A stretch of DNA of 64,000 bases from the NCBI GenBank assembly GCA_050290245.1, contig JBNKHH010000083.1, positions 1 through 64,000 of the forward strand, read 5' to 3'. A program made the translations under genes and the position numbers. A model generated the notes under the pieces. The model was not told where the DNA came from and ran no database searches. It saw nothing but the letters and a program-made list of their open reading frames with translations. The number at the start of each line of letters is the position of its first letter. Positions within the stretch are counted from its first letter, which is position 1. The stretch is from JBNKHH01 sp050290245. GTDB taxonomy: Bacteria > Pseudomonadota > Alphaproteobacteria > Rhodobacterales > Rhodobacteraceae. Below, piece after piece: positions 8,293 through 17,616 of this stretch.

Positions 8293-9684
8293 TTAATACC
8301 GATAGTGCTCGGGCTTGAACGGGCCTTCCGGCGCCACGCCGATATAATCCGCCTGTTCCTTCTTAAGTTCGGTCAGCTTGGCGCCAATCCGGCCCAGATG
8401 CAGCCGGGCGACCTTTTCGTCCAGGTGCTTGGGCAGGATATAAACCTGGTTCTCGTACTGGTCACCTTTTGTGAAAAGCTCGATCTGGGCCAACACCTGG
8501 TTGGTGAAGCTGGCCGACATCACAAAGGACGGGTGTCCGGTCGCGTTGCCCAGGTTCAAAAGGCGACCTTCGGACAGCAGGATTATGCGGGCGCCGGACG
8601 GCATCTCGATCATGTCCACCTGGTCCTTGATATTGGTCCACTTGTGGTTTTTCAGGTTTGCCACCTGAATTTCGTTATCGAAATGGCCGATGTTGCCGAC
8701 GATGGCCATGTCCTTCATTTCGCGCATATGCTCGATGCGGATGACGTCCTTGTTGCCAGTCGTCGTGATAAAGATGTCGGCCGTCGCGACCTCGTCCTCC
8801 AACAGCGTAACCTCGAATCCGTCCATCGCGGCCTGAAGGGCGCAAATCGGATCGACCTCTGTCACCTTCACGCGTGCGCCGGCCCCGCGCAGTGATGCGG
8901 CCGACCCCTTGCCGACGTCGCCGTATCCACAGACCACAGCCACTTTGCCGGCCATCATGGTGTCGGTGGCACGGCGGATACCGTCGACCAGCGATTCCTT
9001 GCAGCCATACTTATTGTCGAACTTCGACTTGGTGACGCTGTCGTTCACGTTAATCGCCGGGAAGGGCAAAAGGCCCTTCTTTTGAAGGCCATACAAGCGA
9101 TGCACGCCGGTCGTGGTCTCTTCAGACACTCCTAGGATATCGCCTCTGGTCTTGGTAAACCATCCCGGACTTTCGGCCATACGTTTCTTGATCTGCTCAA
9201 AGATCACCTCTTCCTCTTCCGAGGTGGGGACGGCGATCAGATCGGTTTCGCCCGCCTCAACTCGGGCACCCAACAAGACGTACAACGTTGCATCACCGCC
9301 ATCGTCCAGGATCATGTTCGCGCCGTCAGGGAACATGAACGACCTGTCCAAATAGTCCCAGTGTTCGGCCAGGCTTTGCCCTTTGACCGCGAAGACGGGA
9401 GTTCCACCTGCTGCAATGGCGGCGGCTGCGTGATCCTGGGTAGAGAAAATGTTGCACGACGCCCAGCGGACATCCGCGCCCAGCGCTACGAGAGTTTCGA
9501 TCAGAACCGCCGTCTGGATCGTCATATGCAGCGATCCGACGATGCGTGCGCCGGAAAGTGGCTTAGACTCGCCATACTCTTCGCGCAGGGCCATGAGGCC
9601 CGGCATTTCGGTTTCGGCGATATCCAACTCACGGCGGCCGAAATCGGCCAGCGAAATATCCTTAACAACGTAATCTTCTGACAT
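8293..9684 (-). CDS. ahcY: S-adenosylhomocysteinase AhcY
   Basis: A 463-residue cytoplasmic NAD-dependent enzyme that splits S-adenosylhomocysteine into adenosine and homocysteine, closing the methylation cycle. The N-terminal ADFGRRELDIAETEMPGL segment, the NDSVTKSKFDNKYG motif with the active-site Lys/Asp, the NAD-binding GYGDVGKGSA loop and the C-terminal PFKPEHYRY ending are all intact. I start at the ATG at 9684 (MSEDYVV), the usual family start, rather than four codons upstream. Its 5' flank is only about 60 bases from the next minus-strand gene, and I see no recognisable SAH or SAM riboswitch there. Confidence 0.96.
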   Translation of the reverse strand: MSEDYVVKDISLADFGRRELDIAETEMPGLMALREEYGESKPLSGARIVGSLHMTIQTAVLIETLVALGADVRWASCNIFSTQDHAAAAIAAGGTPVFAVKGQSLAEHWDYLDRSFMFPDGANMILDDGGDATLYVLLGARVEAGETDLIAVPTSEEEEVIFEQIKKRMAESPGWFTKTRGDILGVSEETTTGVHRLYGLQKKGLLPFPAINVNDSVTKSKFDNKYGCKESLVDGIRRATDTMMAGKVAVVCGYGDVGKGSAASLRGAGARVKVTEVDPICALQAAMDGFEVTLLEDEVATADIFITTTGNKDVIRIEHMREMKDMAIVGNIGHFDNEIQVANLKNHKWTNIKDQVDMIEMPSGARIILLSEGRLLNLGNATGHPSFVMSASFTNQVLAQIELFTKGDQYENQVYILPKHLDEKVARLHLGRIGAKLTELKKEQADYIGVAPEGPFKPEHYRY

Positions 9685-9746
9685 GACCCGATCCATTCTG
9701 GTTCAGAGGGTCACTTAGCACCGGCACCCCTGCCCGGCAACCAGCC

Positions 9747-10046
9747 TCAGCCAGGTATGCCTAGCGGAGTCTTAACAGGTGTCTCGTCACGCCAGTGCGT
9801 ACCCGACGCCATGATGCACGACACGCCGTCCGCACGCGTCATCAGGATGGTCCAGGTCCCCTGTTCGGGTGAAAACCAGACTTCGAATATCTGTTGCGTG
9901 TTCTGAAGCCCGCCGCCAGCGAAAGCCTCGCCATACTTGGCGGCCAGCTTGTCAACGACCACATCGCGGTTCGCGCAATTCGATTGCGCCATGGCCATTC
10001 CCGGTAACAACGCGGCGACTACTACGAAAGCCTTCAAATAGGTCAT
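9747..10046 (-). CDS. small secreted hypothetical protein
   Basis: A 99-residue protein with a clear signal peptide (about residues 1-20, ending AMA-QS) and a short mature domain with two cysteines (one just after the signal peptide, one in GVSCIMAS) that could form a disulfide. The WTILMTRADG stretch resembles small conserved rhodobacterial periplasmic proteins of unknown function. It lies upstream of ahcY on the same strand. I do not recognise a named family. Confidence 0.65.
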   Translation of the reverse strand: MTYLKAFVVVAALLPGMAMAQSNCANRDVVVDKLAAKYGEAFAGGGLQNTQQIFEVWFSPEQGTWTILMTRADGVSCIMASGTHWRDETPVKTPLGIPG

Positions 10047-10225
10047 CGGTCTCTCCTCAAATCAGCCTTTTGGCCGAAAGCGTTGACCTCCCTATGCTCC
10101 CATTATTGAGCAAAATACCTTTGCAGAGCCCTAACGGACCTCTGGACAGGCTCACGAGTTACTGAAACTTTAAATATCATCCTCGCATTTTGTGCCGGAA
10201 TCATGGCGGCAAAAGGGGCATTTTG

Positions 10226-10876
10226 ATGCCGGGACGCCTTGACCCCGGCCCTCTGGCTTGGGCAAATCCGCCCATGGCACCCCGCAAGACTCCTTCGCGC
10301 GCCTGGCAGCGCATGCTCTCTGGTCGACGTCTCGATCTACTGGACCCGACACCGATCGACATTGAGATCGAGGACATCGCCCACGGCCTTGCCTTCGTCG
10401 CCCGCTGGAATGGCCAGACCCACGGTGATTTCCCCTATTCTGTTGCCGAACATTCGCTGTTGGTCGAAGAACTTTACCGTCGCGTCGCACCCGAAGCGCC
10501 TGTCAAATGGTGTCTGGCCGCCCTGCTGCATGACGCACCCGAATTTGTCATCGGAGACATGATTTCTCCGGTCAAAGCCGCCGTGGGACCGGGCTATGCA
10601 GAGCTCGACGATCGGCTGACGGCCGCTATCCATTTGCGCTTTGGCCTGCCATCGGCGCTTCCCAAGGCCGTGAAAGCTAAAATCAAGAAAGCCGACCGTA
10701 TCTCGGCCTGGCTTGAAGCAACCCAGATCGCGGGCTTTGGCAAACCCGAGGCCGACCGTCTGTTCGGTCAGCCGGATTCGTCTCTGATCAAGGACCTTTC
10801 CATAGTTCTCAGACCACCTGTCGAAGTGCGCACCGACTTCATTGCGCGTCATCAAACCCTCATGAATACGATATGA
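10226..10876 (+). CDS. HD-domain hydrolase (YfbR-like nucleotidase family)
   Basis: A 216-residue HD-superfamily metallohydrolase. The metal-site residues are visible in order: H in SVAEHSL, HD in LLHDAPE, and D in KKADRIS. This pattern is shared with YfbR-type 5'-deoxynucleotidases and related phosphohydrolases, so a nucleotide-pool role is plausible, all the more because a cytidine deaminase lies two genes downstream. The start is uncertain: ATG at 10226 has AGGGG eight bases upstream, and a second ATG follows at 10274. It overlaps the GNAT gene by 4 bases. Confidence 0.75.
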   Translation: MPGRLDPGPLAWANPPMAPRKTPSRAWQRMLSGRRLDLLDPTPIDIEIEDIAHGLAFVARWNGQTHGDFPYSVAEHSLLVEELYRRVAPEAPVKWCLAALLHDAPEFVIGDMISPVKAAVGPGYAELDDRLTAAIHLRFGLPSALPKAVKAKIKKADRISAWLEATQIAGFGKPEADRLFGQPDSSLIKDLSIVLRPPVEVRTDFIARHQTLMNTI

Positions 10877-11361
10877 AGATAACGGTGATACCAGCCGGTC
10901 AGTTGCACGCCGGTCAGATGGCTGATCTGCTGAATGAAATCATCGGTATTGGCGGCACTACTGCCCTGACGACCAAGGTCACCAAAGACCAAATGGCGGG
11001 CTGGATGACATCGTATCCCGGTCGTTCGGCATGGCACGTCGCCGAGGACGAGAACGGAACGATTCTGGGGTTTCAATGGATCGAGCCCGGCCCAGATCTC
11101 CCGCCCGAGGCCGCAGAGATCGCAACGTTCGCCAAAGTGGGCGCCACCGGGCTTGGGATCGGTTCGGCCCTTTTCAACGCCACCGAAGTTTCTGCCCGTC
11201 GCCTGGGCTTCCATTGGATCAGGGCGAACATTCGTGCCGACAACACGGGCGGTCTGGCCTATTATCAAAGTCGCGGCTTCGAAGATTATGGCCGCATCAA
11301 CGATTATCGTTTGGACGACGGAACCACAGTCGACAAGGTTCTTAAACGATATAGCCTTTGA
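10873..11361 (+). CDS. GNAT-family N-acetyltransferase
   Basis: A 162-residue acetyltransferase. The acetyl-CoA-binding motif A is seen as VGATGLGIGSALFNAT (about residues 93-108), and the C-terminal ADNTGGLAYYQSRGFEDYGR segment is the typical motif B. The substrate cannot be read from sequence. It is translationally coupled to the HD hydrolase (ATGA overlap) and followed 75 bases later by cdd. Confidence 0.85.
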   Translation: MKITVIPAGQLHAGQMADLLNEIIGIGGTTALTTKVTKDQMAGWMTSYPGRSAWHVAEDENGTILGFQWIEPGPDLPPEAAEIATFAKVGATGLGIGSALFNATEVSARRLGFHWIRANIRADNTGGLAYYQSRGFEDYGRINDYRLDDGTTVDKVLKRYSL

Positions 11362-11436
11362 AAATAGTACTGACGTAATCCGTGCCGAACACGTACCGCG
11401 ACATTCAAAATGATCGATTTTCTGAAAGGATTTTAC

Positions 11437-12360
11437 ATGAATTTCCCCCTCCCTGACGCCATGCCCGCTGACCTTCAATCCAAGGTGCGCGCCGAACTCG
11501 ACCAGGGCCGAATGGTCACTGCCGAGACTGCCAAGGCCGTGACCGAGGCCATGCAGATCGAGATCGGGCACCTGATGATCATGCTTTTGCCCGCAGCCGC
11601 CGCTTATGCCCGCGTACCGATATCTGATTTCCACGTCGGGGCTGTCGCGCTTGGTGCCCCTCCGGGCAATCTCTATCTCGGTTCGAACATGGAATTCACT
11701 GGCCAGGCGCTCAGCTTCTGCGTCCACGGTGAACAGTCCGCGACCAACCACGCCTGGCTCAAGGGTGAAACCGGGCTCCAGGCCCTGGCGATCAACGCCG
11801 CGCCGTGCGGGTACTGTCGCCAATTCCTTTACGAGATCACGACCGCCACCACGACATTCCAGATCCTTCTCAAGGCCGATCCAAAGAACCCGAACGACTA
11901 TTCCTACACGATGAACCCGCTCACGTACTTCCTGCCCCAGGCCTTTGGCCCCGGCGACCTAAACATCACTGACCGCCTGATGAAGCCGCAGGATCACGGG
12001 ATGACGATCTCCAAGACCGACGCCCTGTCTCAGGCGGCGCTTTCAGCGGCCAATGCCAGCTATTCTCCTTATACCAAGGACTACAGCGGCGTCGCCCTTC
12101 AGCTGAAAACTGGTGAAATCTATGCGGGCCGGTATGCGGAGAATGCCGCCTATAACCCGTCCATGTCGCCGCTGGAATCCGCGCTCGCGATCCTGAACAT
12201 GTCTCAACCGCAACCATCCCAGAACCCTGCGGACTACGGGATCACGGCTGCGGTTCTGGTTGAAAACTCCGGGATCAAGATCAGTCAGAGATCGGCTACC
12301 GAGGATGTGCTCTCCTCGGTCGCGCCGGGCGTGACGCTTCAATACATTTCGGCGTCGTAA
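11437..12360 (+). CDS. cdd: cytidine deaminase, two-domain E. coli type
   Basis: A 307-residue protein of the dimeric, duplicated-domain cytidine deaminase class, which deaminates cytidine and deoxycytidine to the uridine forms in pyrimidine salvage. The N-terminal domain carries the zinc/proton-shuttle motif CVHGEQSA and the PCGYC pair. The C-terminal domain (from about residue 185) keeps the fold (SYSPYT, AENAAYNPS) but lacks zinc ligands, as in the family. I start at 11437 (MNFPLPDAM) because AAAGGA sits six bases before it; an ATG nine codons earlier lacks a ribosome-binding site. It converges on regA. Confidence 0.88.
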   Translation: MNFPLPDAMPADLQSKVRAELDQGRMVTAETAKAVTEAMQIEIGHLMIMLLPAAAAYARVPISDFHVGAVALGAPPGNLYLGSNMEFTGQALSFCVHGEQSATNHAWLKGETGLQALAINAAPCGYCRQFLYEITTATTTFQILLKADPKNPNDYSYTMNPLTYFLPQAFGPGDLNITDRLMKPQDHGMTISKTDALSQAALSAANASYSPYTKDYSGVALQLKTGEIYAGRYAENAAYNPSMSPLESALAILNMSQPQPSQNPADYGITAAVLVENSGIKISQRSATEDVLSSVAPGVTLQYISAS

Positions 12361-12363
12361 AGC

Positions 12364-12912
12364 CTACTTGGGCGACCGTTTCGCCAATATCCGCTGCAAG
12401 GTCCGGCGATGCATGTTCAGCCGCCGGGCCGTTTCCGAGACATTGCGGTCACAAAGCTCATAAACGCGCTGGATATGCTCCCAGCGGACACGATCCGCGC
12501 TCATCGGATTCTCGGGCGGCGGCGGCAGCTCGTCACTGCGGGCCAGCAAGGCAGCAGTGACATCATTGGCGTCGGCCGGTTTCGACAGGTAGTCGGTGGC
12601 GCCAATCTTGACCGCAGCAACCGCAGTCGCAATCGCGCCATATCCTGTCAGAACAACGATCCTGCTGTCCTGACGACGCTCGCGGATGCGTTCAACAACA
12701 TCCAGCCCATTGCCATCCTCAAGCCGCAGATCGACCACGGCATAGGCCGGGGGGCGCGCCGTTGCGATAGCCGTGCCGGCGGCTACGGAACCGGCGGTCT
12801 CAACCTCGAACCCGCGCTTTTCCATCGCACGCGCCAGCCGCTTCAGAAACGGTTCGTCATCATCGACAAGCAGCAATGATGCGTCCGGTCCGATCTCGCC
12901 AGTGTTAGCCAT
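12364..12912 (-). CDS. regA: redox response regulator RegA (PrrA/ActR)
   Basis: A 182-residue two-component regulator. The receiver domain (about 1-125) has an acidic pocket (VDDDE, 16-20), the phosphoacceptor D61 in VVDLRLEDG and the conserved K in LSKPAD. A proline linker (PPPPEN) leads to a Fis-type helix-turn-helix (NVSETARRLNMHRRTLQR), the near-invariant RegA DNA-binding helix. In relatives it controls photosynthesis, respiration, carbon and nitrogen fixation genes in response to redox. Start 12912 follows GAGAGGG. It is divergent from its kinase gene regB (210 bases apart); the usual senC/prrC gene is not in between. Confidence 0.95.
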   Translation of the reverse strand: MANTGEIGPDASLLLVDDDEPFLKRLARAMEKRGFEVETAGSVAAGTAIATARPPAYAVVDLRLEDGNGLDVVERIRERRQDSRIVVLTGYGAIATAVAAVKIGATDYLSKPADANDVTAALLARSDELPPPPENPMSADRVRWEHIQRVYELCDRNVSETARRLNMHRRTLQRILAKRSPK

Positions 12913-13122
12913 ATGGTCCCTCTCGAAAGGTGGCGAGAACTCTATGACGGCTAGACTCTCTGGTAAACCCACAAGATCGCTTTCCCTCGGGCAAGCAGTT
13001 GTTTCAACAACAGCTTCTGTGGTCTGACCGGCAGGATGCCCCCACATGCAATCTTCGACACCTCGATCCATTGATCATGGGGGCCGCCGCCGCATACAAA
13101 GGTCTGAACAAAAGGAAGACGG

Positions 13123-14502
13123 ATGGTCGACGCAGCCACCATCGAAACACACCGCCACAGATCGAACTGGGTGCCGCTGCGCACGCTGATCGTTCTGCGA
13201 TGGATCGCGATTTTTGGCCAGCTTGCGGCAATTACAATTGCTCAGCGCCAGTTTGACCTGAACCTGAACATCGGTTTGTGTTTTCTGGCCATCGGCATCT
13301 CGATCACAGCAAACCTTGTCGCGGTCTTTGTCTATCCCGAGAACAAGCGCCTTTCCGAAGGCGAGGTGGCGGCCATGCTCCTCTTCGACGTGGGTCAATT
13401 GGCGTTCCTGTTGTTCCTGACCGGGGGACTGAACAACCCGTTCGCCCTTCTCCTGCTGGCACCCGTCGCGATTTCGGCCATGGCGTTAAAACCTGAAACC
13501 ACCGCTCTGATCGCGGCAACGACCGTTCTCCTTGCGACTATCCTCGCCCTCTGGCACATGCCGCTTCTGACCGAGAAGGGCATTGTCATGCACATGCCGC
13601 AGGTATTCGTCTATGGTTTCTGGGTCGCTATCACCATCGCCGTCATCTTCATCTCGGTCTATGCCAGCCGCGTCGCCGCCGAGGTTCACGGCATGTCCGA
13701 GGCCCTGGCCGCTACGCAGATGGCGTTGGCCCGCGAACAGAAACTCACCGACCTTGGCGGTGTCGTCGCGGCCGCCGCACACGAGCTTGGAACACCCCTG
13801 GCCACCATCAAACTTGCCAGTTCCGAACTCATCGAAGAACTCGAACAGTTCCCCGAGCTCCAAGACGATGCCCGGCTCATCCGTGATCAGGCCGACCGTT
13901 GCCGCGTGATCCTCAAGTCCATGGGCCAGACTGGCAAGGACGACCTCCACATGCACCGCGCGCCAATCGGCGCGGTCGTGCGCGAAGCTGCCGAGCCGCA
14001 CGCCAACCGCGGCAAGACCCTGCACTTTGCCATCGGGACCCTGAGCGACGACGACCGTCAGCCGATCATCTACCGTCGACCCGAGATCATACACGGCATC
14101 AGGAACCTTGTGCAAAACGCTGTGGATTTCGCGCGGGAAAATGTGTGGATAGATGTGTCTTGGGATCGCTATACGGTCTCGGTGCGCATCGTCGACGACG
14201 GGCACGGCTATTCTGCGAACGTCATCAACCGCATCGGAGACCCTTTCGTGCGCAAACGCCGCGACCCGAAAAGACCGGGCTACGAAGGCATGGGATTAGG
14301 CCTGTTCATCGCCAAAACCTTGCTTGAACGATCGGGTGCCGAACTCAGTTTCGCCAATGCACGCGAACCCAACAAGCCCGACCCAGGTCCAGGCGAACGG
14401 ACGGGTGCCGTCGTCGAAACCCGGTGGCAACGCGAGGTCTTTGCCGAGGCCGAGGACACGGAACGTGCCGCATTGGGAGAAAATCGCCCGATCTCAACCT
14501 AG
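13123..14502 (+). CDS. regB: redox sensor histidine kinase RegB (PrrB/ActS)
   Basis: A 459-residue membrane kinase, partner of RegA. It has about six transmembrane segments up to residue 182. The quinone-interaction motif GGxxNPF is G101-GLNNP-F107. The H-box is AAAAHELGTPL with H220 as phosphoacceptor. The redox-active cysteine is C260 in ADRCRVILKSMG, forty residues after the histidine as in Rhodobacter RegB. The ATPase part has N-box NLVQNAVDFA and G-boxes DDGHGYS and GMGLGLFIAK. Every diagnostic element is intact, so redox sensing through quinone and cysteine should work. Confidence 0.95.
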   Translation: MVDAATIETHRHRSNWVPLRTLIVLRWIAIFGQLAAITIAQRQFDLNLNIGLCFLAIGISITANLVAVFVYPENKRLSEGEVAAMLLFDVGQLAFLLFLTGGLNNPFALLLLAPVAISAMALKPETTALIAATTVLLATILALWHMPLLTEKGIVMHMPQVFVYGFWVAITIAVIFISVYASRVAAEVHGMSEALAATQMALAREQKLTDLGGVVAAAAHELGTPLATIKLASSELIEELEQFPELQDDARLIRDQADRCRVILKSMGQTGKDDLHMHRAPIGAVVREAAEPHANRGKTLHFAIGTLSDDDRQPIIYRRPEIIHGIRNLVQNAVDFARENVWIDVSWDRYTVSVRIVDDGHGYSANVINRIGDPFVRKRRDPKRPGYEGMGLGLFIAKTLLERSGAELSFANAREPNKPDPGPGERTGAVVETRWQREVFAEAEDTERAALGENRPIST

Positions 14503-14582
14503 ACCCGGAGGGATTGTTAATCTCCCGTTAACCCTCCTACCCCAACGTAGCTGATAGTGAATAACTCTGGGGATTATTTGCT

Positions 14583-16133
14583 TTGCTTCCGAACGTTATC
14601 TTTGCCGTCACCTACGGGCTCTGTGCCTTCGCCGCAGCCCTTGCCGCCATCGCGATTTTCAATCACCGCAGCCGCAGATCGTCTGATTCCAGAGTTCTGG
14701 ACCAGACACTTGTCTTTCTGCTGCACAGCAATAAATTGGTCGACGCCAACTTCCAGGCCCAGCGCATCCTGTCCCGGATATCGGGCGCCATGGCCGATAC
14801 GGACAAGCTTCGCCTGTACCTGTCCAACAATTTCGACGACGTTTCCCTGTTGACGGCGTCCGCAACCGACCAGGGCGATCTCTCTGCGCAATCCAGAGAT
14901 GGCCGCACCCAAATCTCCCGCCGCGTCGCTTCGGACACGGTCCGCCTGACCGTGCGTTCGATCACCGACGACCGCCCCTCCTCCGACGATATCCATGTCC
15001 TGCGTGCCATCGAGAACGAGCTTGAAACTCTGCGCGCAAATACCATCGCCGCACCTTTTCTTCTCTGGCGCCAGAATGACTGTGGCGAGATCACCTGGGC
15101 CAACCAGACCTATATGGACGCCGTCAACGAAACCTGCGAACCCGAACGCGCGGCATCCTGGCCCATCCCCACCCTGTTTCCCTCGATGAAAACCGACGGC
15201 CTTTGCGCGGGCGAGGCACGACGGATCGCCCTGCACACCAAAACCGCCGAAAAGGACTCCTGGTTCGATTGCCACGTTGCGGCTATCGGTCAAGACCTGC
15301 TCTGTACCGCTATCCCGGCGGATGAGGCGGTTCGCTCCGAAAGACGCCGCCGTGAATTCACGCAGACTCTGGCCAAGACTTTTGCCGAACTGACCATCGG
15401 CCTGGCCATCTTTGACCGCCAGCGCCGGCTGGTCCTCTTCAATCCGGCGCTTCTCGATCTCACCAACCTGCCGACCGAATTCCTGACGGCGCGTCCGACC
15501 ATGGTTTCGTTTCTGGACCGGCTGCGGGAAAATCGCGTCATGCCCGAACCGCGCGATTATCGTGCCTGGCGCGATTCTATCGCCGAACTGGAAGCGGCCG
15601 CCTCCGACGGCACCTATTCGGAAACCTGGTCGCTGCCAGACGGTCAGACCTATCATGTCTCGGGGCGCCCTCACCCGGACGGCGCCTTGGCGCTCCTGTT
15701 CGAAGACATAAGTGCCGAGATGTCTCTGACCCGCCGCTTTCGCGCGGAACTCGAACAGTCTCATGACGTCATTGACGCCTTCGAAGATGCCGTGGTCACG
15801 TTTTCTCCGGCGGGACGCCTGACACTGTCGAACCGTGCATACTGCGACCTCTGGCAAACCGATCCGGACGAAGGTCTGGTCGGCATCGACGTAACCGAAG
15901 CCACCCGCCAATGGCATGCCCTGTCAAATCCCACGCCTGTCTGGGGCGACTTTCGCGACTTTGCCTGCCAAACCCATGATCGCGAAGAATGGTCCGCCAA
16001 TGTCAGCCTTGCCGACGGGCGCCCTGTCAACTGCCGCTTTGTTCCAAGAAAAGCGGGCTCGACCATGGTAATTTTCCGTCTTCAATCACCGCGTGCTGTC
16101 GTTACGTCCGGTGAATTTCGCCACGCCGTTTGA
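14583..16133 (+). CDS. membrane-anchored PAS-domain protein without a kinase domain
   Basis: A 516-residue protein with one N-terminal membrane segment (about residues 4-25) and PAS-like domains: one about 150-240, one about 265-380 (LTIGLAIFDRQRRLVLFNPA) and one about 385-505 (AFEDAVVTFSPAGRLTLSNRAYC). Short helical linkers resembling signalling helices (RRREFTQTLAKTF) separate them. It stops after the last PAS, with no H-box or ATPase domain, so it cannot be an autonomous histidine kinase. The start is TTG at 14583. It lies between regB (81 bases downstream of it) and tsaE on the same strand. Its role and ligand are unknown. Confidence 0.7.
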   Translation: MLPNVIFAVTYGLCAFAAALAAIAIFNHRSRRSSDSRVLDQTLVFLLHSNKLVDANFQAQRILSRISGAMADTDKLRLYLSNNFDDVSLLTASATDQGDLSAQSRDGRTQISRRVASDTVRLTVRSITDDRPSSDDIHVLRAIENELETLRANTIAAPFLLWRQNDCGEITWANQTYMDAVNETCEPERAASWPIPTLFPSMKTDGLCAGEARRIALHTKTAEKDSWFDCHVAAIGQDLLCTAIPADEAVRSERRRREFTQTLAKTFAELTIGLAIFDRQRRLVLFNPALLDLTNLPTEFLTARPTMVSFLDRLRENRVMPEPRDYRAWRDSIAELEAAASDGTYSETWSLPDGQTYHVSGRPHPDGALALLFEDISAEMSLTRRFRAELEQSHDVIDAFEDAVVTFSPAGRLTLSNRAYCDLWQTDPDEGLVGIDVTEATRQWHALSNPTPVWGDFRDFACQTHDREEWSANVSLADGRPVNCRFVPRKAGSTMVIFRLQSPRAVVTSGEFRHAV

Positions 16134-16178
16134 TCGCGACTTGCAGCTTTCTGGTCGAACAGCCAAATTGGCCGGACC

Positions 16179-16655
16179 ATGCAGTACTCGGCCTCGGTTT
16201 TCCTTCCCGGCGACTCAGACACCCAGCGTCTCGGCACCTGTCTTGCCCCGCTTTTGAAGGCGGGCGACACGCTCTTGCTTGACGGGCCGATCGGCGCCGG
16301 GAAAACCAGCCTGGCCCGCGCGATCATCCAGGCGCGTCTCGCTGCCATCGACCGGTCCGAGGACGTTCCGTCGCCGACCTATACGCTGGTGCAGACCTAT
16401 GATGATGGCGACACCGAGGTCTGGCACAGTGACCTTTACCGTCTGGGCGACAGTTCCGAAGTTCTGGAGCTCGGTCTGGAAGACGCCTTTGACACCGCCA
16501 TTGTTCTGGTGGAGTGGCCGGACCGTCTTGGCGATCTGGCACCGTCCGATGCGCTTCGGGTCCGTCTGGAGCCAAAAGACGAAGGGCGTCTCTTAACTTG
16601 CTCGGCCACGGTTTCCCGCTGGGCCAAGCTTTATGCCTGTTTCGCCGATGCCTGA
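16179..16655 (+). CDS. tsaE: tRNA t6A synthesis ATPase TsaE
   Basis: A 158-residue P-loop ATPase that activates the TsaB-TsaD complex for t6A37 formation. The Walker A is G36-PIGAGKTS. The switch-like SPTYTLVQTY segment and the HSDLYRLGD motif are both TsaE signatures. Its 3' end overlaps amgK (by 8 or 23 bases depending on the start), so the genes are translationally coupled. This leads the series tsaE-amgK-murU-addB-addA, common in alphaproteobacteria. Confidence 0.93.
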   Translation: MQYSASVFLPGDSDTQRLGTCLAPLLKAGDTLLLDGPIGAGKTSLARAIIQARLAAIDRSEDVPSPTYTLVQTYDDGDTEVWHSDLYRLGDSSEVLELGLEDAFDTAIVLVEWPDRLGDLAPSDALRVRLEPKDEGRLLTCSATVSRWAKLYACFADA

Positions 16656-17616
16656 TCTGACCAATGATCTTTGCGCTTTCATCAACGCCAACGGCTGGTC
16701 CGACAATTCGATAGCGACTGTCGCCGGTGACCTGTCGCGTCGCCGGTATTATCGCCTGTCTAACGACGGTCGAACGGCCATAGTCATGGATGCCTCTGCT
16801 GATCAAATGTCGGTAGAGCCATTCATGGTGATCACGTCCTGGTTGCGCGACGCCCGGCTGTCCGCGCCCGAAATCTATGCTGCAGATGCAACCAGGGGCT
16901 ACCTTCTCCTCGAAGACCTCGGTGTGCATACCGCGGGCTATCTCATGGCGAATGACCGGGATTTTGCGGACATCTATTTCGATGCATGCATCGACCTCTT
17001 GTTGGCCATTCGGGCACAAGAACCTCTCGCCTTACACTGCCCGGATGCCACCGAACTTGCCCGTTGGACAGCTGTGACCGACACCAATTATCCCGGTGTA
17101 GACCATGACGCACAACGCCGCTATCGAGCTGTGTTAGAGACTGAATTGCCCGCTTTCCTCAGCGACTGCACAACCTCGCTCAGGGACTTTCACGCTGAAA
17201 ACCTCATCTGGTTGCCCGATCGATCCGGCCCCGCACGCCTGGGGTTGCTCGACTATCAGGACGCGTTTCTCACGCACCCGATCTACGACCTGGTGTCGCT
17301 TCTGACCGATGCTCGCACGAATGTGCCGCGCGCGCAGCGCTCGGCCTGCATTGAAGCCTACGCCCGGCGTTCGGGCGACGACCCTGCAACGCTCGCCGCC
17401 GCCTTTGCGCTATTCTCGGCCCAGCGCAACATGCGCATTCTCGGCATTTTCGCTGGCGCCGCCCAGAACGGCAAACCTCATCACCTGCCCAAACTGCCCC
17501 GCGTCTATGGCTATCTTGCCGAAGCTCTCGAGCACCCCGTTTTCGACAGCGTCCGCGATGCCGTCCTGGACGGCCTGCCGGACCCCCAAGCAACAGCCCG
17601 GATTCTCGCACCGTGA
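16633..17616 (+). CDS. amgK: N-acetylmuramate/N-acetylglucosamine kinase AmgK
   Basis: A 327-residue aminoglycoside-phosphotransferase-fold kinase. The catalytic loop is seen in LRDFHAENLIW and the metal-binding segment in LGLLDYQDAFL. On its own it could be called a generic phosphotransferase. The immediately overlapping MurU-type nucleotidyltransferase makes it AmgK, the anomeric sugar kinase that phosphorylates MurNAc (and GlcNAc) released in cell-wall recycling. The start could be ATG 16633 or ATG 16648 (MPDLTNDL); neither has a strong ribosome-binding site. It overlaps murU by 4 bases. Confidence 0.85.
   Translation: MPVSPMPDLTNDLCAFINANGWSDNSIATVAGDLSRRRYYRLSNDGRTAIVMDASADQMSVEPFMVITSWLRDARLSAPEIYAADATRGYLLLEDLGVHTAGYLMANDRDFADIYFDACIDLLLAIRAQEPLALHCPDATELARWTAVTDTNYPGVDHDAQRRYRAVLETELPAFLSDCTTSLRDFHAENLIWLPDRSGPARLGLLDYQDAFLTHPIYDLVSLLTDARTNVPRAQRSACIEAYARRSGDDPATLAAAFALFSAQRNMRILGIFAGAAQNGKPHHLPKLPRVYGYLAEALEHPVFDSVRDAVLDGLPDPQATARILAP

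Noticed and set aside
9685..9746. Possible SAM/SAH riboswitch upstream of ahcY
   Set aside because: The 60-base gap has short GC-rich stems, but I cannot match it to any known SAH, SAM-II or SAM/SAH motif.
10852..11823. Long minus-strand frame opposite the GNAT and cdd genes
   Set aside because: Both plus-strand genes have clear motifs; the antisense product is unlike any protein family.
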